Both the position numbers and the translations under genes were made by a program. From contig CAJKNC010000001.1 of assembly GCA_905201175.1 (NCBI GenBank), positions 1-58,674 on the forward strand: a stretch of DNA of 58,674 bases, read 5' to 3'. This DNA is from an uncultured Succinatimonas sp. GTDB lineage: Bacteria; Pseudomonadota; Gammaproteobacteria; Enterobacterales; Succinivibrionaceae. The notes beneath the pieces are model-generated. The model was not told where the DNA came from. It saw only the letters and a list, made by a program, of their open reading frames with translations, and did no database searches. Positions 33,593 to 43,301 of this stretch are shown here, piece after piece (positions within the stretch are counted from its first letter, which is position 1; every line of letters starts with the position of its first letter).

Positions 33593-35593
33593 ATGTTATT
33601 CAACGATCCAGCTTTACGCGAGCTCAAACAGAAATTTGATCGCGAAAAAGTAAAAAAAGAAGGCTGCGTTAAGGCTACTGATCGCGGTTTTGGTTTTCTA
33701 GAGGTTGACCGTGACCAATCTTATTTCATTGCACCTAATGACATGCGCAATGTTATGCACGGTGATCGCATCAGTGCTTTTATAGAAGAAGACAGCAATG
33801 GCAGGCAGCATGCCATACCTCAAAAACTTATTGAAGCTAATTTAAAACGCTTCGTCGCCTGCGTTTCCATTGCAAATGGCAAAATTTATGTAATTGCAGA
33901 TCACCCCAATATCAAAAACCGCATTATTGCAATCGATAAGCGACCTGAGGATAAAACTCCTTTACATAATGGCGATTTTGTTATCTGCAACCTGTTTTCC
34001 CATGCTTTAAAAGGTCATGTCTTTAAAGCAGATATTATTGAACTTATCTGTAAAAAGAACGATCCTAAGGCGCCCTGGAAAGTATCTTTGCGCCGCTATG
34101 ATCTGCCCTTAAAAGAGCCTGACGATGAAGCTTTTGAATTTTTAGAAAGTACTTATGAGCGTACTGATTTAACTGCCCTTGATTTTGTTACTATCGACAG
34201 TGCTCACACTGAAGACATGGATGATGCTCTATATATAGAAAAAGATGCATCCGGCTTTAAACTTTATGTCGCCATTGCTGATCCTACCGGTTATATAAGC
34301 GAAACATCCAAGTTTAACGATCAAGCAGCTAATCGGGCATTTTCAATATATTTGCCAGGGCATGATATCCCTATGCTTCCCCGCGCTCTTTCTGATAATT
34401 TATGCTCTTTAAGGCCAGGACAATCCCGCCCTACCTTGGTAGGAATTATGCACTGCGATCCAGATGGCAGACTAGATTTTAGTGCAACTAAATTTATCCT
34501 TGCAAATATAATCTCTAAAGGCAAGCTTGTATATAACGAAGTTTCAGATTATTTGGAGGGTAAAGAAAATGCAAAAGTACCTGAAGAAAATATCATTAAG
34601 CTCTTAAAGATATTAGTGGAATTTACCAAAGTCCGCGACAATTACAGAGCAACCCATGCAGCTTCTTTCCGTAATCATCCTGATTATGAATTTATTTTAA
34701 CTAAAGAAGGTTCTTTAGATCATATTGAGGTAAATTACCGCCGTATTGCCAATCAAATTGTAGAAGAAGCCATGATTGCAGCCAATATTTGTGCAGGTGA
34801 ATTTTTAAAAGAAAAGCTCAATTGCGGTATTTTCAATGTTCACAGCGGCTTTGACATGGATAAGAAAAAGGATATTCTTGCTTTGCTTGAGCAAGAGCAA
34901 TGTCCAATTCCTCCATCAGGCATCGATAGCTTACAAGGATATAACGAGATCCGTCGCTTTGCTAATAAGCAGCATGACAATTATATGGATTGCCGCATAC
35001 GCAGATTACAGGCTTTCTCTCAAATGAGCATTGTTCCTGCGCCTCATTATGCTTTAGGCGTAGAAAATTATGCAACCTGGACATCCCCCATCCGCAAATA
35101 CGGCGATATGGTAAATCATCGCTTGCTTAAAGCTATTGTAGTAAATGCCGATCACCCTAAGCTTCCTGATGAAGAGCTATTGCAAAAAATGAACCTAGCT
35201 CGCCGCACTAACCGCATGGCTGAACGAGATGTCCGTGATTGGCTGTATATGGATTATTTAAAACCAGATATTGCTAAAGGAACTGTCTTTGAGGCTGAAG
35301 TGTTTGATTTAAGCAGAGGCGGTCTGCGCGTCATTCTTGATGAGAATGGGGCTATGGTTTTTGTCCCGTCGGTATTTATAAGCGACAATCGCGATGCTTT
35401 TATCTTAGATGGCGATTTAGGAATTATGACTGTAAATGGTGAAGTCAAATTGCGTCTTGGTGATAAGATTTCTGTAAAAATATTCGAAATAAATCGCCAA
35501 ACCCGCTCAATTACAGCAATTCCTGCTCAAAGTATAGGCGGACTTTTATTGCCAGATCCTAAAAATTTGGCAAATAAAGATAGCCGGCGCTAG
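33593..35593 (+). CDS. rnb: Exoribonuclease II
   Basis: 3'-5' hydrolytic exoribonuclease for single-stranded RNA decay. Two cold-shock/OB domains (CVKATDRGFGFLEVDRDQSYFIAP at the N-terminus), the RNB catalytic domain and a C-terminal S1 domain (AKGTVFEAEVFDLSRGGLRVIL) are visible. Catalytic aspartates D202, D208, D210 and D211 in DSAHTEDMDDALYI correspond to D201, D207, D209 and D210 of E. coli. RNase R is excluded by the shorter length (666 aa; E. coli RNase II 644) and by the absence of a basic tail. It is monocistronic, with its own promoter and a terminator. Confidence 0.94.
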   Translation: MLFNDPALRELKQKFDREKVKKEGCVKATDRGFGFLEVDRDQSYFIAPNDMRNVMHGDRISAFIEEDSNGRQHAIPQKLIEANLKRFVACVSIANGKIYVIADHPNIKNRIIAIDKRPEDKTPLHNGDFVICNLFSHALKGHVFKADIIELICKKNDPKAPWKVSLRRYDLPLKEPDDEAFEFLESTYERTDLTALDFVTIDSAHTEDMDDALYIEKDASGFKLYVAIADPTGYISETSKFNDQAANRAFSIYLPGHDIPMLPRALSDNLCSLRPGQSRPTLVGIMHCDPDGRLDFSATKFILANIISKGKLVYNEVSDYLEGKENAKVPEENIIKLLKILVEFTKVRDNYRATHAASFRNHPDYEFILTKEGSLDHIEVNYRRIANQIVEEAMIAANICAGEFLKEKLNCGIFNVHSGFDMDKKKDILALLEQEQCPIPPSGIDSLQGYNEIRRFANKQHDNYMDCRIRRLQAFSQMSIVPAPHYALGVENYATWTSPIRKYGDMVNHRLLKAIVVNADHPKLPDEELLQKMNLARRTNRMAERDVRDWLYMDYLKPDIAKGTVFEAEVFDLSRGGLRVILDENGAMVFVPSVFISDNRDAFILDGDLGIMTVNGEVKLRLGDKISVKIFEINRQTRSITAIPAQSIGGLLLPDPKNLANKDSRR

Positions 35594-35600
35594 ATACTAA

Positions 35601-35659
35601 AAAAGCCTCCTAATTAAAAATAGCTTTGATTATACAGCTAATAAAATTAAGAGGCTTTT
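35601..35659. terminator. Bidirectional terminator between rnb and prlC
   Basis: AAAAGCCTC (35601-35609) pairs with GAGGCTTTT (35651-35659), with TAATT/AATTA adding to the stem and a small AGCT hairpin inside the loop. A and T runs flank both sides, so it can end transcripts from both convergent genes. Confidence 0.75.
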
Positions 35660-35678
35660 GGATAACCCTGATTAATTT

Positions 35679-37742
35679 TTAATAATTGATCCCGCTTTGT
35701 TCAAGCAAAGCCTCAACCTGAGGCTCGCGCCCCCTAAACTTCACAAAATTCTCCATCATATCGCAGGCACCTCCGCAGGAGAGAATTAAATCCTCAAAAT
35801 CCTGTCCGGCTTTACGATCAAAAATGCCATCTTCGATAAAACGTCCGAATGCGTCGGCAGCTAATACCTCAGCCCATTTATAGCTGTAATAACCGGCAGC
35901 ATAGCCTCCTGCAAAAATATGGGAAAAACTGTTAGCAAAACGATTCAATGGGCTTACAGGGACCACTGCAACCTTTTCTCTAACCTCATTTAAAATCTTA
36001 TTTACCTGACCTTTAAGCCCGCACTTATATTCAAGATGTAATCTAAAGTCAAAAAGAGCAAATTCAAGCTGACGCAGCATAGCCATAGCAGAATGGAAAT
36101 TTTTTGCAGCTAGCAAACTATCAATCTTGCTTTGAGCTAATGGTTCATGAGTATTAACATGCCCCGAGAGCAAAGGCAGGGCTTCCTTTTGCCAAGCAAA
36201 GTTTTCATTAAACTGAGAAGGCAATTCAACAGCATCCCAAGGAACTCCGTTAATTCCGGAGACATCAGCAACGTCAATACGTGTTAATAACTGATTTAAG
36301 CCATGGCCAAATTCATGGAATAAAGTTACTACCTCATCATGAGTAAGCTGAGACTGTGCTCCATCAACTGGACGAGTAAAATTACAAACCAAATAAGTTA
36401 CTGGCAACTGTAAGGTTCCATCTGCTCGATGACGGCGAGTTAAACACTCATCCATCCATGCCCCGCCCTGCTTTCCTGCTCTTGCATAAAGGTCCATATA
36501 GAAAGTACCGATGCAGCTGCCAAATTTATCTTCATAAATATCATAGGTACGGACGTTTTCATTCCAAACATCATCGCCACTGCGCTCTTTAAAGGAAACT
36601 GCATACAAACGATGAGCACATTCAAATAAGCCGGAAATTACCTTATCAATGGGGAAATAAGGACGCAATTCTTCAGCATTATAAGCATAACGTTCCTGCC
36701 GAAGCTTTTCTGACCAATAAGATAAATCCCAAGGCTCCAACTCATAGTCAGCCCCGCATTTTTTAGCATAGGCTCTTAATTGCTGCATCTCTTCAAGAGC
36801 CTGCGGCCGAGATTTCTCAGCTAAATCAGTTAAAAAATCTACGACCTTTTGAGGATTAGGCGCCATCTTAGTTGCTAAGGACAAATGAGCATAGGAATCA
36901 AAGCCTAGCAAATTAGCCATTTCATGACGCAAAGCCAAAATTTCTTCAATTACTTCGCTGTTGTCCCACTTATTTGCATCAGGACCTGTCTCTGAAGCAC
37001 GGCTGACATAAGCCTCATATAAATTTTGTCTTAAGCTGCGATTATCAGCATAAGTCATAAATGGAATATAAGAAGGCATATCTAAGGTAATCACCCATCC
37101 TTCTTTCCCTCGGGCCTGAGCCTCGCTCTTTGCAAGCTTAATAGCTCCTGCAGGCAGACCTTTTAGATCATCAAAGTTTTTAATTTCTAAAATAAAGCTA
37201 TGAGTAGCATCTAAGACATTATTAGCAAACTTTGCTTGCAGCTGAGAAAGTCTTGAAGAAATTTCTGTATAGCGTTTTTGCTTCTGCGGATCTAAATCAA
37301 CGCCGCTTAAGCGAAAATCGCGCAATGAATTTTCAATAGCCCGGCGTTTAGCAAAAGACAGGCCCTTAAATTCAGCACTCTTTGATAAAGTTAATAAAGC
37401 TTCATATAACGGACGGTATTGGCCTACCCAAGATGTATATTCAGAAATCAGAGGCAAACATTCGTCATAAGCCTTACGCAAAGGCTCTGTATTACAAACA
37501 TTATTTAAATGATTGGCTATTGACCAAACTCTTGATAGTTTATCGTCAGCCTCTTCAATGGGGACTAAGAGCTTAGAATAACTAGGAGCAGCCCCCTCTC
37601 GCTTACACAGATCAATAATCAACTGACGGCAATTCTCAATACAATGCTCTAAAGCAGGCTTTAAATGCTCGGGCTTTACTTGTGAAAATTTAGGAAATCC
37701 TGAAAAATTCAATAAAGGATTTGTAGGCAATGAATCAGACAT
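35679..37742 (-). CDS. prlC: Oligopeptidase A (M3 family)
   Basis: Cytoplasmic zinc metallopeptidase that degrades signal peptides and short peptides. The zinc site is LFHEFGHGLNQLL with H476, E477 and H480. Third-ligand region NENFAWQKEALP and the conserved C-terminal FSHIFAGGYAAGYYSYKWAEVLAADAFG are present. The 687-aa length matches E. coli OpdA (680). In E. coli it is followed by rsmJ; here rsmJ is in the aroE operon instead. Monocistronic. Confidence 0.95.
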   Translation of the reverse strand: MSDSLPTNPLLNFSGFPKFSQVKPEHLKPALEHCIENCRQLIIDLCKREGAAPSYSKLLVPIEEADDKLSRVWSIANHLNNVCNTEPLRKAYDECLPLISEYTSWVGQYRPLYEALLTLSKSAEFKGLSFAKRRAIENSLRDFRLSGVDLDPQKQKRYTEISSRLSQLQAKFANNVLDATHSFILEIKNFDDLKGLPAGAIKLAKSEAQARGKEGWVITLDMPSYIPFMTYADNRSLRQNLYEAYVSRASETGPDANKWDNSEVIEEILALRHEMANLLGFDSYAHLSLATKMAPNPQKVVDFLTDLAEKSRPQALEEMQQLRAYAKKCGADYELEPWDLSYWSEKLRQERYAYNAEELRPYFPIDKVISGLFECAHRLYAVSFKERSGDDVWNENVRTYDIYEDKFGSCIGTFYMDLYARAGKQGGAWMDECLTRRHRADGTLQLPVTYLVCNFTRPVDGAQSQLTHDEVVTLFHEFGHGLNQLLTRIDVADVSGINGVPWDAVELPSQFNENFAWQKEALPLLSGHVNTHEPLAQSKIDSLLAAKNFHSAMAMLRQLEFALFDFRLHLEYKCGLKGQVNKILNEVREKVAVVPVSPLNRFANSFSHIFAGGYAAGYYSYKWAEVLAADAFGRFIEDGIFDRKAGQDFEDLILSCGGACDMMENFVKFRGREPQVEALLEQSGINY

Positions 37743-37889
37743 GCTTCAACCTTAAAATATTTAGCTATAGGTGTTTTTGATAGAAAATAGGCTATGTGCT
37801 AAGATGTTAATGCACTCTTGTTTCCAAGAATAACTCCTTTTTTCTTTATCTATTATATGTATATGGGGGAGTTTCTAAACTTTTTCGAT

Positions 37890-39818
37890 ATGCCTGAACA
37901 AAATAATCCTCTTTATCGTCAGCGTTTATTAGCCTTAGAAAAGGCGATGCTGTCTCAAAATTTAGATGCAGCCTTGATTTTTCATGATGATGAATACCTA
38001 TCATTTGAGCTTACAGATGACTGTCAGCGTCTGCGTTATCTAAGCGGCTTTACTGGCAGTGCAGGATGTATTGCCGTTGCTTCGCATGTAAATGAGGATT
38101 TTTCTTCACATAAAAGCAAAATTATTACTGCTAATGCTAAATATCCTCTTAAAAAGGCCGCCTGTGTATTTACTGACGGCCGCTATTTAGTGCAAGTACA
38201 TGAGCAAATTGATGAAGATTGTTTTGATGCTTTTGATATCTCACAAATAAAGCCCCAGATGTGGTTTGGAGAAATACTTGAAAAGCATTCACGCATCGGC
38301 ATTGATCTGCGCTGCATCAGCTATAAAACCTATCAAGAATTAAAAAATGATCTTGATGCTTTAGATCTGGAAATCGTGCCTTTAAAACAAAATCTTGTAG
38401 ATATGATCTGGGAAAACCGCCCTGAAAAAGAATACTCAAAAGTTATGATTTTTCCAGATGAATTTAATGGATGTCCATCACCGCAAAAACGCAAAAACTT
38501 GGCAACTGAACTGCGTAATCGAGATCTAGACGCTACTATTATTTGCGATCCTGAAAGTATTTGCTGGCTTTTAAATATTCGCGGCAATGATCGCAAATAC
38601 CTGCCTATTGTTAACTGCAAAATGGTAGCCTATTCAAATTCAACTCTAGAATGGTATATAGACGACCGTCACTTAGACGAAGAGATGGCCGCCGATCTGG
38701 AAGCTCATTTTGGTCATATTGATATCTTCCCCGAATCAAGCTTTGAGGATGTTTTAGAGCGTCTGTGCACTTCGTCATGTGCAGTATATGTTGATCCTGA
38801 TACTGTCAATGCACATGTATTAGAAATTCTCTATTCCGGCGGAGCTAAAGTTACCTGCGGCCTAGGTTTATGCCAGCTCCCCAAGGCATGTAAAAATCAA
38901 TTAGAAATTGCCGGCGAATATAAGGCTCATATTAAAGACGGAATTGCCATGTGCCGTTTCTTAGCCTGGCTTGATGATTTAACCAAAGTTGAGAAAATCT
39001 CTGATACAGAAACTTTCAAAAGAGCAGTTGAAGATACCGATGAAGCCATTTTAGCTGATAGAGCTGAATCATTCCGTAAAGTTGAACAAGGCTATATTGA
39101 ACCTTCATTTGCTACTATTTCAGCTTTAGGTCCAAATGCTGCTATGTGCCATTATAATCATGCAGAGGTATCTACCCCTCGCTGTTTAGGAGAAGATCCC
39201 TTATATCTCATAGACAGCGGTGCTCATTATTTTGATGGCACCACTGATATTACCAGAACAGTTTTAGTAGGACCTGGCTTAAGCGACGAGATGAAAAATA
39301 TGTTTACCCTAGTGCTTAAAGGACATATAGCTCTCTCTACTCTAATCTTTCCTAAAGGAACCTCTGGACAGCAATTAGATGCTATAGCTAGAAGACCTCT
39401 ATGGGATTACGGCCTTGACTATGCCCATGGTACAGGTCATGGCGTAGGACACTTACTTTCTGTACATGAAGGTCCGCAGCAAATTTCATTACGCAGATCA
39501 AACGTCCCCTTACAAGCAGGCATGATCATTTCTGATGAGCCAGGATTTTATAAAGAAAATGCTTATGGTATCCGTCTTGAAAATCTATTGGTAGTGCAAA
39601 ATTGCTCACAGCCGGGACTATCGCATATGCTGTGCTTTTCTCCTTTAACTTTAGTTCCATTTGATAAGCGTATTATCAATACCGAGCTATTATCAGATAA
39701 AGAAATTGATTGGCTTAATGACTATCATCAAAATGTCAAGAACGTTATAAAAAATGCGGCCACAACACTTACAGATACTGAAATAAGCTGGCTTGAAACT
39801 GCAACAGCAAAAATTTAA
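37890..39818 (+). CDS. Aminopeptidase P family protein (M24B, three-domain type)
   Basis: Probable Xaa-Pro aminopeptidase. Two creatinase-like N-terminal domains (GFTGSAGCIAV, FTDGRYLVQVHEQ) precede the pita-bread catalytic domain. Metal ligands are seen as DSGAHYFDGTTDITRT (two Asp), HGTGHGVGHLLSVHEGPQ (His) and SDEPGFYKENAYGIRLEN (two Glu). A C-terminal extension with PFDKRIINTELLSDKEIDWLNDYH marks the long form, similar to eukaryotic XPNPEP1, and not the shorter E. coli PepP. The start is uncertain: ATG at 37890 gives the usual N-terminus PLYRQRLLALEKAM, and ATGs at 37857 and 37863 are in frame. None has a well-placed ribosome site; GGGGGAG lies 18 bases before the chosen ATG. pssA follows after 17 bases. 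Confidence 0.88.
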   Translation: MPEQNNPLYRQRLLALEKAMLSQNLDAALIFHDDEYLSFELTDDCQRLRYLSGFTGSAGCIAVASHVNEDFSSHKSKIITANAKYPLKKAACVFTDGRYLVQVHEQIDEDCFDAFDISQIKPQMWFGEILEKHSRIGIDLRCISYKTYQELKNDLDALDLEIVPLKQNLVDMIWENRPEKEYSKVMIFPDEFNGCPSPQKRKNLATELRNRDLDATIICDPESICWLLNIRGNDRKYLPIVNCKMVAYSNSTLEWYIDDRHLDEEMAADLEAHFGHIDIFPESSFEDVLERLCTSSCAVYVDPDTVNAHVLEILYSGGAKVTCGLGLCQLPKACKNQLEIAGEYKAHIKDGIAMCRFLAWLDDLTKVEKISDTETFKRAVEDTDEAILADRAESFRKVEQGYIEPSFATISALGPNAAMCHYNHAEVSTPRCLGEDPLYLIDSGAHYFDGTTDITRTVLVGPGLSDEMKNMFTLVLKGHIALSTLIFPKGTSGQQLDAIARRPLWDYGLDYAHGTGHGVGHLLSVHEGPQQISLRRSNVPLQAGMIISDEPGFYKENAYGIRLENLLVVQNCSQPGLSHMLCFSPLTLVPFDKRIINTELLSDKEIDWLNDYHQNVKNVIKNAATTLTDTEISWLETATAKI

Positions 39819-39835
39819 CTTAAAAAGGAAAGTTG

Positions 39836-41206
39836 ATGCTATTTTTAAAAAAAGCTTTGCCTACAACATTTTATTGTCAAACTCGTTTGCAACAATTGCC
39901 ATGTATTCCTGTAGAGGCAAAATCTTATAACATATTAGAAACTCCTTCGCGCTGTCATCATCGCATTCTAGAACTTATTGCCTCAGCACAAACGCGCATT
40001 CTAATTACAGCTTTATATTTACAAGATGATGAGGCCGGACGCGAGGTATTAGATGCGCTTTATGAAGCTAAAGCTAAAAATCCTAAGCTATATATTAGAG
40101 TTTACGTCGACTTTCATCGAGCTCAGCGCGGATTAATCGGAAAAGAGCCTTCCCTAGGCAATAGTGAGCTTTACTATAAAAAGGCCTTAAATTGCGAAGC
40201 TCCTCCGGCTATATACGGTGTGCCTGTTAAACGCCGAGAAATCTTTGGCGTCATGCATCTGAAAGGTTTTGTCTTTGACGATACCGTTTTATATTCTGGA
40301 GCCAGCATAAATAATGTATATATGAATTATGCAGATCGCTATCGTTTAGATCGCTATCATGAAATTCATAGTGCTGGTTTAGCTGATGCCTTATGTTCTT
40401 TTGCTACAGAAGCTTTTCACTCAAACTTTGCAGTTCAAGATTTCTCGCAAGGTTTAGTTAAGGCTGCCAAAGAAATGCGTGATGAAATAAAACAATTACG
40501 CCGTCATTTAACAGAGGTTCAATATTCATTCAAAAGCGGCTGGATCCATAAAAATGAAGTTGGAATTACTCCTGTAGCCGGTTTGGGCAAACGGCATAAT
40601 TTGCTCAATCGCGACCTCTTATGGTTAATTGGTGCAGCTAAAGAGCATCTATTTATCTGCACTCCTTACTTCAATCCTCCTAAAGTATTGTTAAACGCTT
40701 TAAATGAATCATTAGAGCGCGGCATACATATGACTCTAGTCGTTGGAGATAAAGTTGCTAACGATTTCTTTATTCGCAAAGATGAAGAATTTTCAGCTGT
40801 CGGAGCTGTTCCATATATCTATGAGCTTAATTTAAAAGAATTTATACAAAGTCATCAAAAATATATAGATAAAAATCAGCTTGACATTCGTTTATGGGCT
40901 GATGGACAGAATACCTATCATGTCAAAGGAATATATGTAGATCAGAATCTAGCTTTAATGACAGGAAATAACTTAAATCCTCGAGCATGGTCTTTAGATT
41001 TAGAAAATGGTCTTATAATTCATGATCCTAACCATCTGCTTAAAGAAAAGTTCATGCATGAACAGCAATATTTATTAAAAAATACTACCAAAATTAAATC
41101 ATCTTCAGATATTGAGGATTTTGAAAATTATCCAGAAGAGGTAAAACGCTTATTACGTAAAGTCAAACGTCTTAAAGCATCTATATTCATCAAACAATTA
41201 CTTTAA
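39836..41206 (+). CDS. pssA: CDP-diacylglycerol-serine O-phosphatidyltransferase (PLD type)
   Basis: Makes phosphatidylserine, precursor of phosphatidylethanolamine. It belongs to the phospholipase D superfamily, the peripheral type found in enterobacteria. Two HxK motifs are visible: HLKGFVFDDTVLYSGASINN (from H141) and YHVKGIYVDQNLALMTGNNLNPRAW (from H362). The 456-aa length is near E. coli PssA (451). The ATG is chosen over the adjacent TTG because AAGGAA lies five bases before it. The recG start follows after 10 bases; the two may be cotranscribed. Confidence 0.94.
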   Translation: MLFLKKALPTTFYCQTRLQQLPCIPVEAKSYNILETPSRCHHRILELIASAQTRILITALYLQDDEAGREVLDALYEAKAKNPKLYIRVYVDFHRAQRGLIGKEPSLGNSELYYKKALNCEAPPAIYGVPVKRREIFGVMHLKGFVFDDTVLYSGASINNVYMNYADRYRLDRYHEIHSAGLADALCSFATEAFHSNFAVQDFSQGLVKAAKEMRDEIKQLRRHLTEVQYSFKSGWIHKNEVGITPVAGLGKRHNLLNRDLLWLIGAAKEHLFICTPYFNPPKVLLNALNESLERGIHMTLVVGDKVANDFFIRKDEEFSAVGAVPYIYELNLKEFIQSHQKYIDKNQLDIRLWADGQNTYHVKGIYVDQNLALMTGNNLNPRAWSLDLENGLIIHDPNHLLKEKFMHEQQYLLKNTTKIKSSSDIEDFENYPEEVKRLLRKVKRLKASIFIKQLL

Positions 41207-41216
41207 GGACTTAATC

Positions 41217-43301
41217 TTGATCTCAGATAACGACAGCTATTATCAAAGTAATGCTTTAGAATCTTTGCCTGGAGTAGGTAAACGTTATGCGCAAATATTA
41301 AAGGATCTAGGCTTTAATACTCTCTTTGATATTTGCTTTGATATTCCTTTTCGTTATCTTGATAAAACTAAAATTACTCCTATAGCTGATGCCTTAGAAG
41401 AAGATCGCTATTATTTAATAAAAGCACGAGTACTTGCAACACATAACCTTAAAGGCAAAGTGCTAAAAGTATCTTTAACCGATGATTCTGGCAAAATTGA
41501 AGCCGTATTTTTTAATTCACTGCCATATTTCACCAGCAAATTAGTTTTGAATCAGGAAGTACTGCTTTTTGGCATGAGCAAAAGAGATTATTACGGCCGT
41601 TTATGTTTACAACATCCTCAAATAACCTTCTTGCAAAATGGACAAGAGCCAGCCCCGGAAACAACATTAACCCCAATATACCATCTAGCTGAAACTTTAC
41701 CCCAGCAAAACTTAAGAAAAATCATCGCAACCGTAACATCTAGACTGCAAGCCTTACCTTTAGATGAATTATTAATGCCTGAAGAAAACCCCTTTTCCTT
41801 AAGTTTAACTGAAGCTATATTAACTATTCACGCACCTTTGCCTCCTCAGGATGGCTCTCCATTCAATTTATTTGCTACAAAAGCCTTTAAACGAATTTGT
41901 TATGAAGAACTTTTAGCCTATCAACTTACTTTACTTCAGCTTAAAGATAACAATCTTTTGCATAAAGCCGAAAGCATAGCTATAGATCCGCAAATTGAGC
42001 AAAAACTCATAGATTCTCTGCCATTTAGGCTTACTGACGGACAGCTAAACGCTTATAAAGAAATATGCAATGATTTAAATAAAACTGTCCCTATGCTTCG
42101 TTTATTACAAGGAGATGTTGGCTCAGGAAAAACACTAGTAGCAATTATGGCCTGCTTGCAGGTTTGCCGTAACGGCAAGCAATGCGTATTATTAGCTCCA
42201 ACTGAGCTTCTTGCCATTCAGCACTATAAGAGCTTTCAGAAATTCTTAAGTCCTTTTGCCGTAAATATTGTACTTTTGCATTCTTCTTTGCCGCAAAACC
42301 AACGTTTACAGGTTTTAAAAGAAATTGCTAACGGTTCTGCAAATATAATCATCGGTACCCATAGTGTTTTCCAAGAAAACGTAAAGTACCTAAATCTAGC
42401 CTTAGCTGTTATAGATGAACAGCATCGTTTTGGGCTTGAACAAAGGTCCTCACTCTTAAAAAAAGCTCCTAAGGGAGAAAGTCTGCATCAATTAGTCATG
42501 ACCGCCACACCTATACCTAGGACCTTACAATTGGCCATTTACTCCAATCTAGATGTAAGCTCTATTTATGACAAGCCTCCTGGACGTAAAAAAATTATTA
42601 CCGTCATGGTTTTAGATAGAAGACGCCGTGAACTGATCTCTCATTTGCGCAATGTCTGTGAAATGGGACAGCAAATCTATTGGGTTTGCCCTCTTATAGG
42701 CGAGCATGCAGAAGATCAATCTTCGGCACAAAATGTTTTCAAGGAGATTTCGCGCTCCTTGCCTGACATAAAGTGCGCCCTCCTGCATGGACAATTGAAA
42801 CCCGCGCAAAAACAGCAGGTCATGGATGATTTTATCAAAAATAAAATTCAGATCTTAGTAGCTACAACCATAGTTGAAGTAGGAGTTGATGTTCCTAATG
42901 CTTCAGTTATCATTATTGATGGAGCGCAAAGATTAGGCCTAGCGCAATTGCATCAGCTTAGAGGCCGCGTTGGACGCGGGCAAATACAAGGTTCATGCGT
43001 ACTGTTATACAATGTCCCTGAAGATGACCCTAAGGCAGCAGCCTTAATTCAAGAACGTTTACAAGTAATCAAAAATAATGACGACGGATTTAAGATTGCT
43101 GAAAATGACTTAAAGCTCAGAGGCCCAGGAGAAGTTATAGGTACAGCTCAAAGCGGCTTTAATTTTATGCGGGTTGCTGATATTGCCCGTGATCATGAAC
43201 TATTAAAGCTTGCGCATCAAAAAGCACCTATACTTAAAAAACAGGATCCTAAGCGCGCTTTAGCATTAGTAAAACGCTGGTTTTACAAAATGGGAGCTTA
43301 A
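41217..43301 (+). CDS. recG: ATP-dependent DNA helicase RecG
   Basis: Superfamily 2 helicase that remodels stalled forks and Holliday junctions. N-terminal wedge/OB domain (LESLPGVGKRYAQILKDLGF), motif I LLQGDVGSGKTLVAIMA, motif II VIDEQHRFGLEQR, motif III TATPIPRTLQLAIY, motif VI QLRGRVGRG and the TRG-like tail. It must start at the TTG at 41217: AAGGAC lies 6 bases ahead and no in-frame ATG precedes the conserved LPGVG. 694 aa (E. coli 693). In E. coli recG ends the spoT operon; here it is about 10 kb upstream. The AsmA-like gene begins immediately after its stop. Confidence 0.95.
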   Translation: MISDNDSYYQSNALESLPGVGKRYAQILKDLGFNTLFDICFDIPFRYLDKTKITPIADALEEDRYYLIKARVLATHNLKGKVLKVSLTDDSGKIEAVFFNSLPYFTSKLVLNQEVLLFGMSKRDYYGRLCLQHPQITFLQNGQEPAPETTLTPIYHLAETLPQQNLRKIIATVTSRLQALPLDELLMPEENPFSLSLTEAILTIHAPLPPQDGSPFNLFATKAFKRICYEELLAYQLTLLQLKDNNLLHKAESIAIDPQIEQKLIDSLPFRLTDGQLNAYKEICNDLNKTVPMLRLLQGDVGSGKTLVAIMACLQVCRNGKQCVLLAPTELLAIQHYKSFQKFLSPFAVNIVLLHSSLPQNQRLQVLKEIANGSANIIIGTHSVFQENVKYLNLALAVIDEQHRFGLEQRSSLLKKAPKGESLHQLVMTATPIPRTLQLAIYSNLDVSSIYDKPPGRKKIITVMVLDRRRRELISHLRNVCEMGQQIYWVCPLIGEHAEDQSSAQNVFKEISRSLPDIKCALLHGQLKPAQKQQVMDDFIKNKIQILVATTIVEVGVDVPNASVIIIDGAQRLGLAQLHQLRGRVGRGQIQGSCVLLYNVPEDDPKAAALIQERLQVIKNNDDGFKIAENDLKLRGPGEVIGTAQSGFNFMRVADIARDHELLKLAHQKAPILKKQDPKRALALVKRWFYKMGA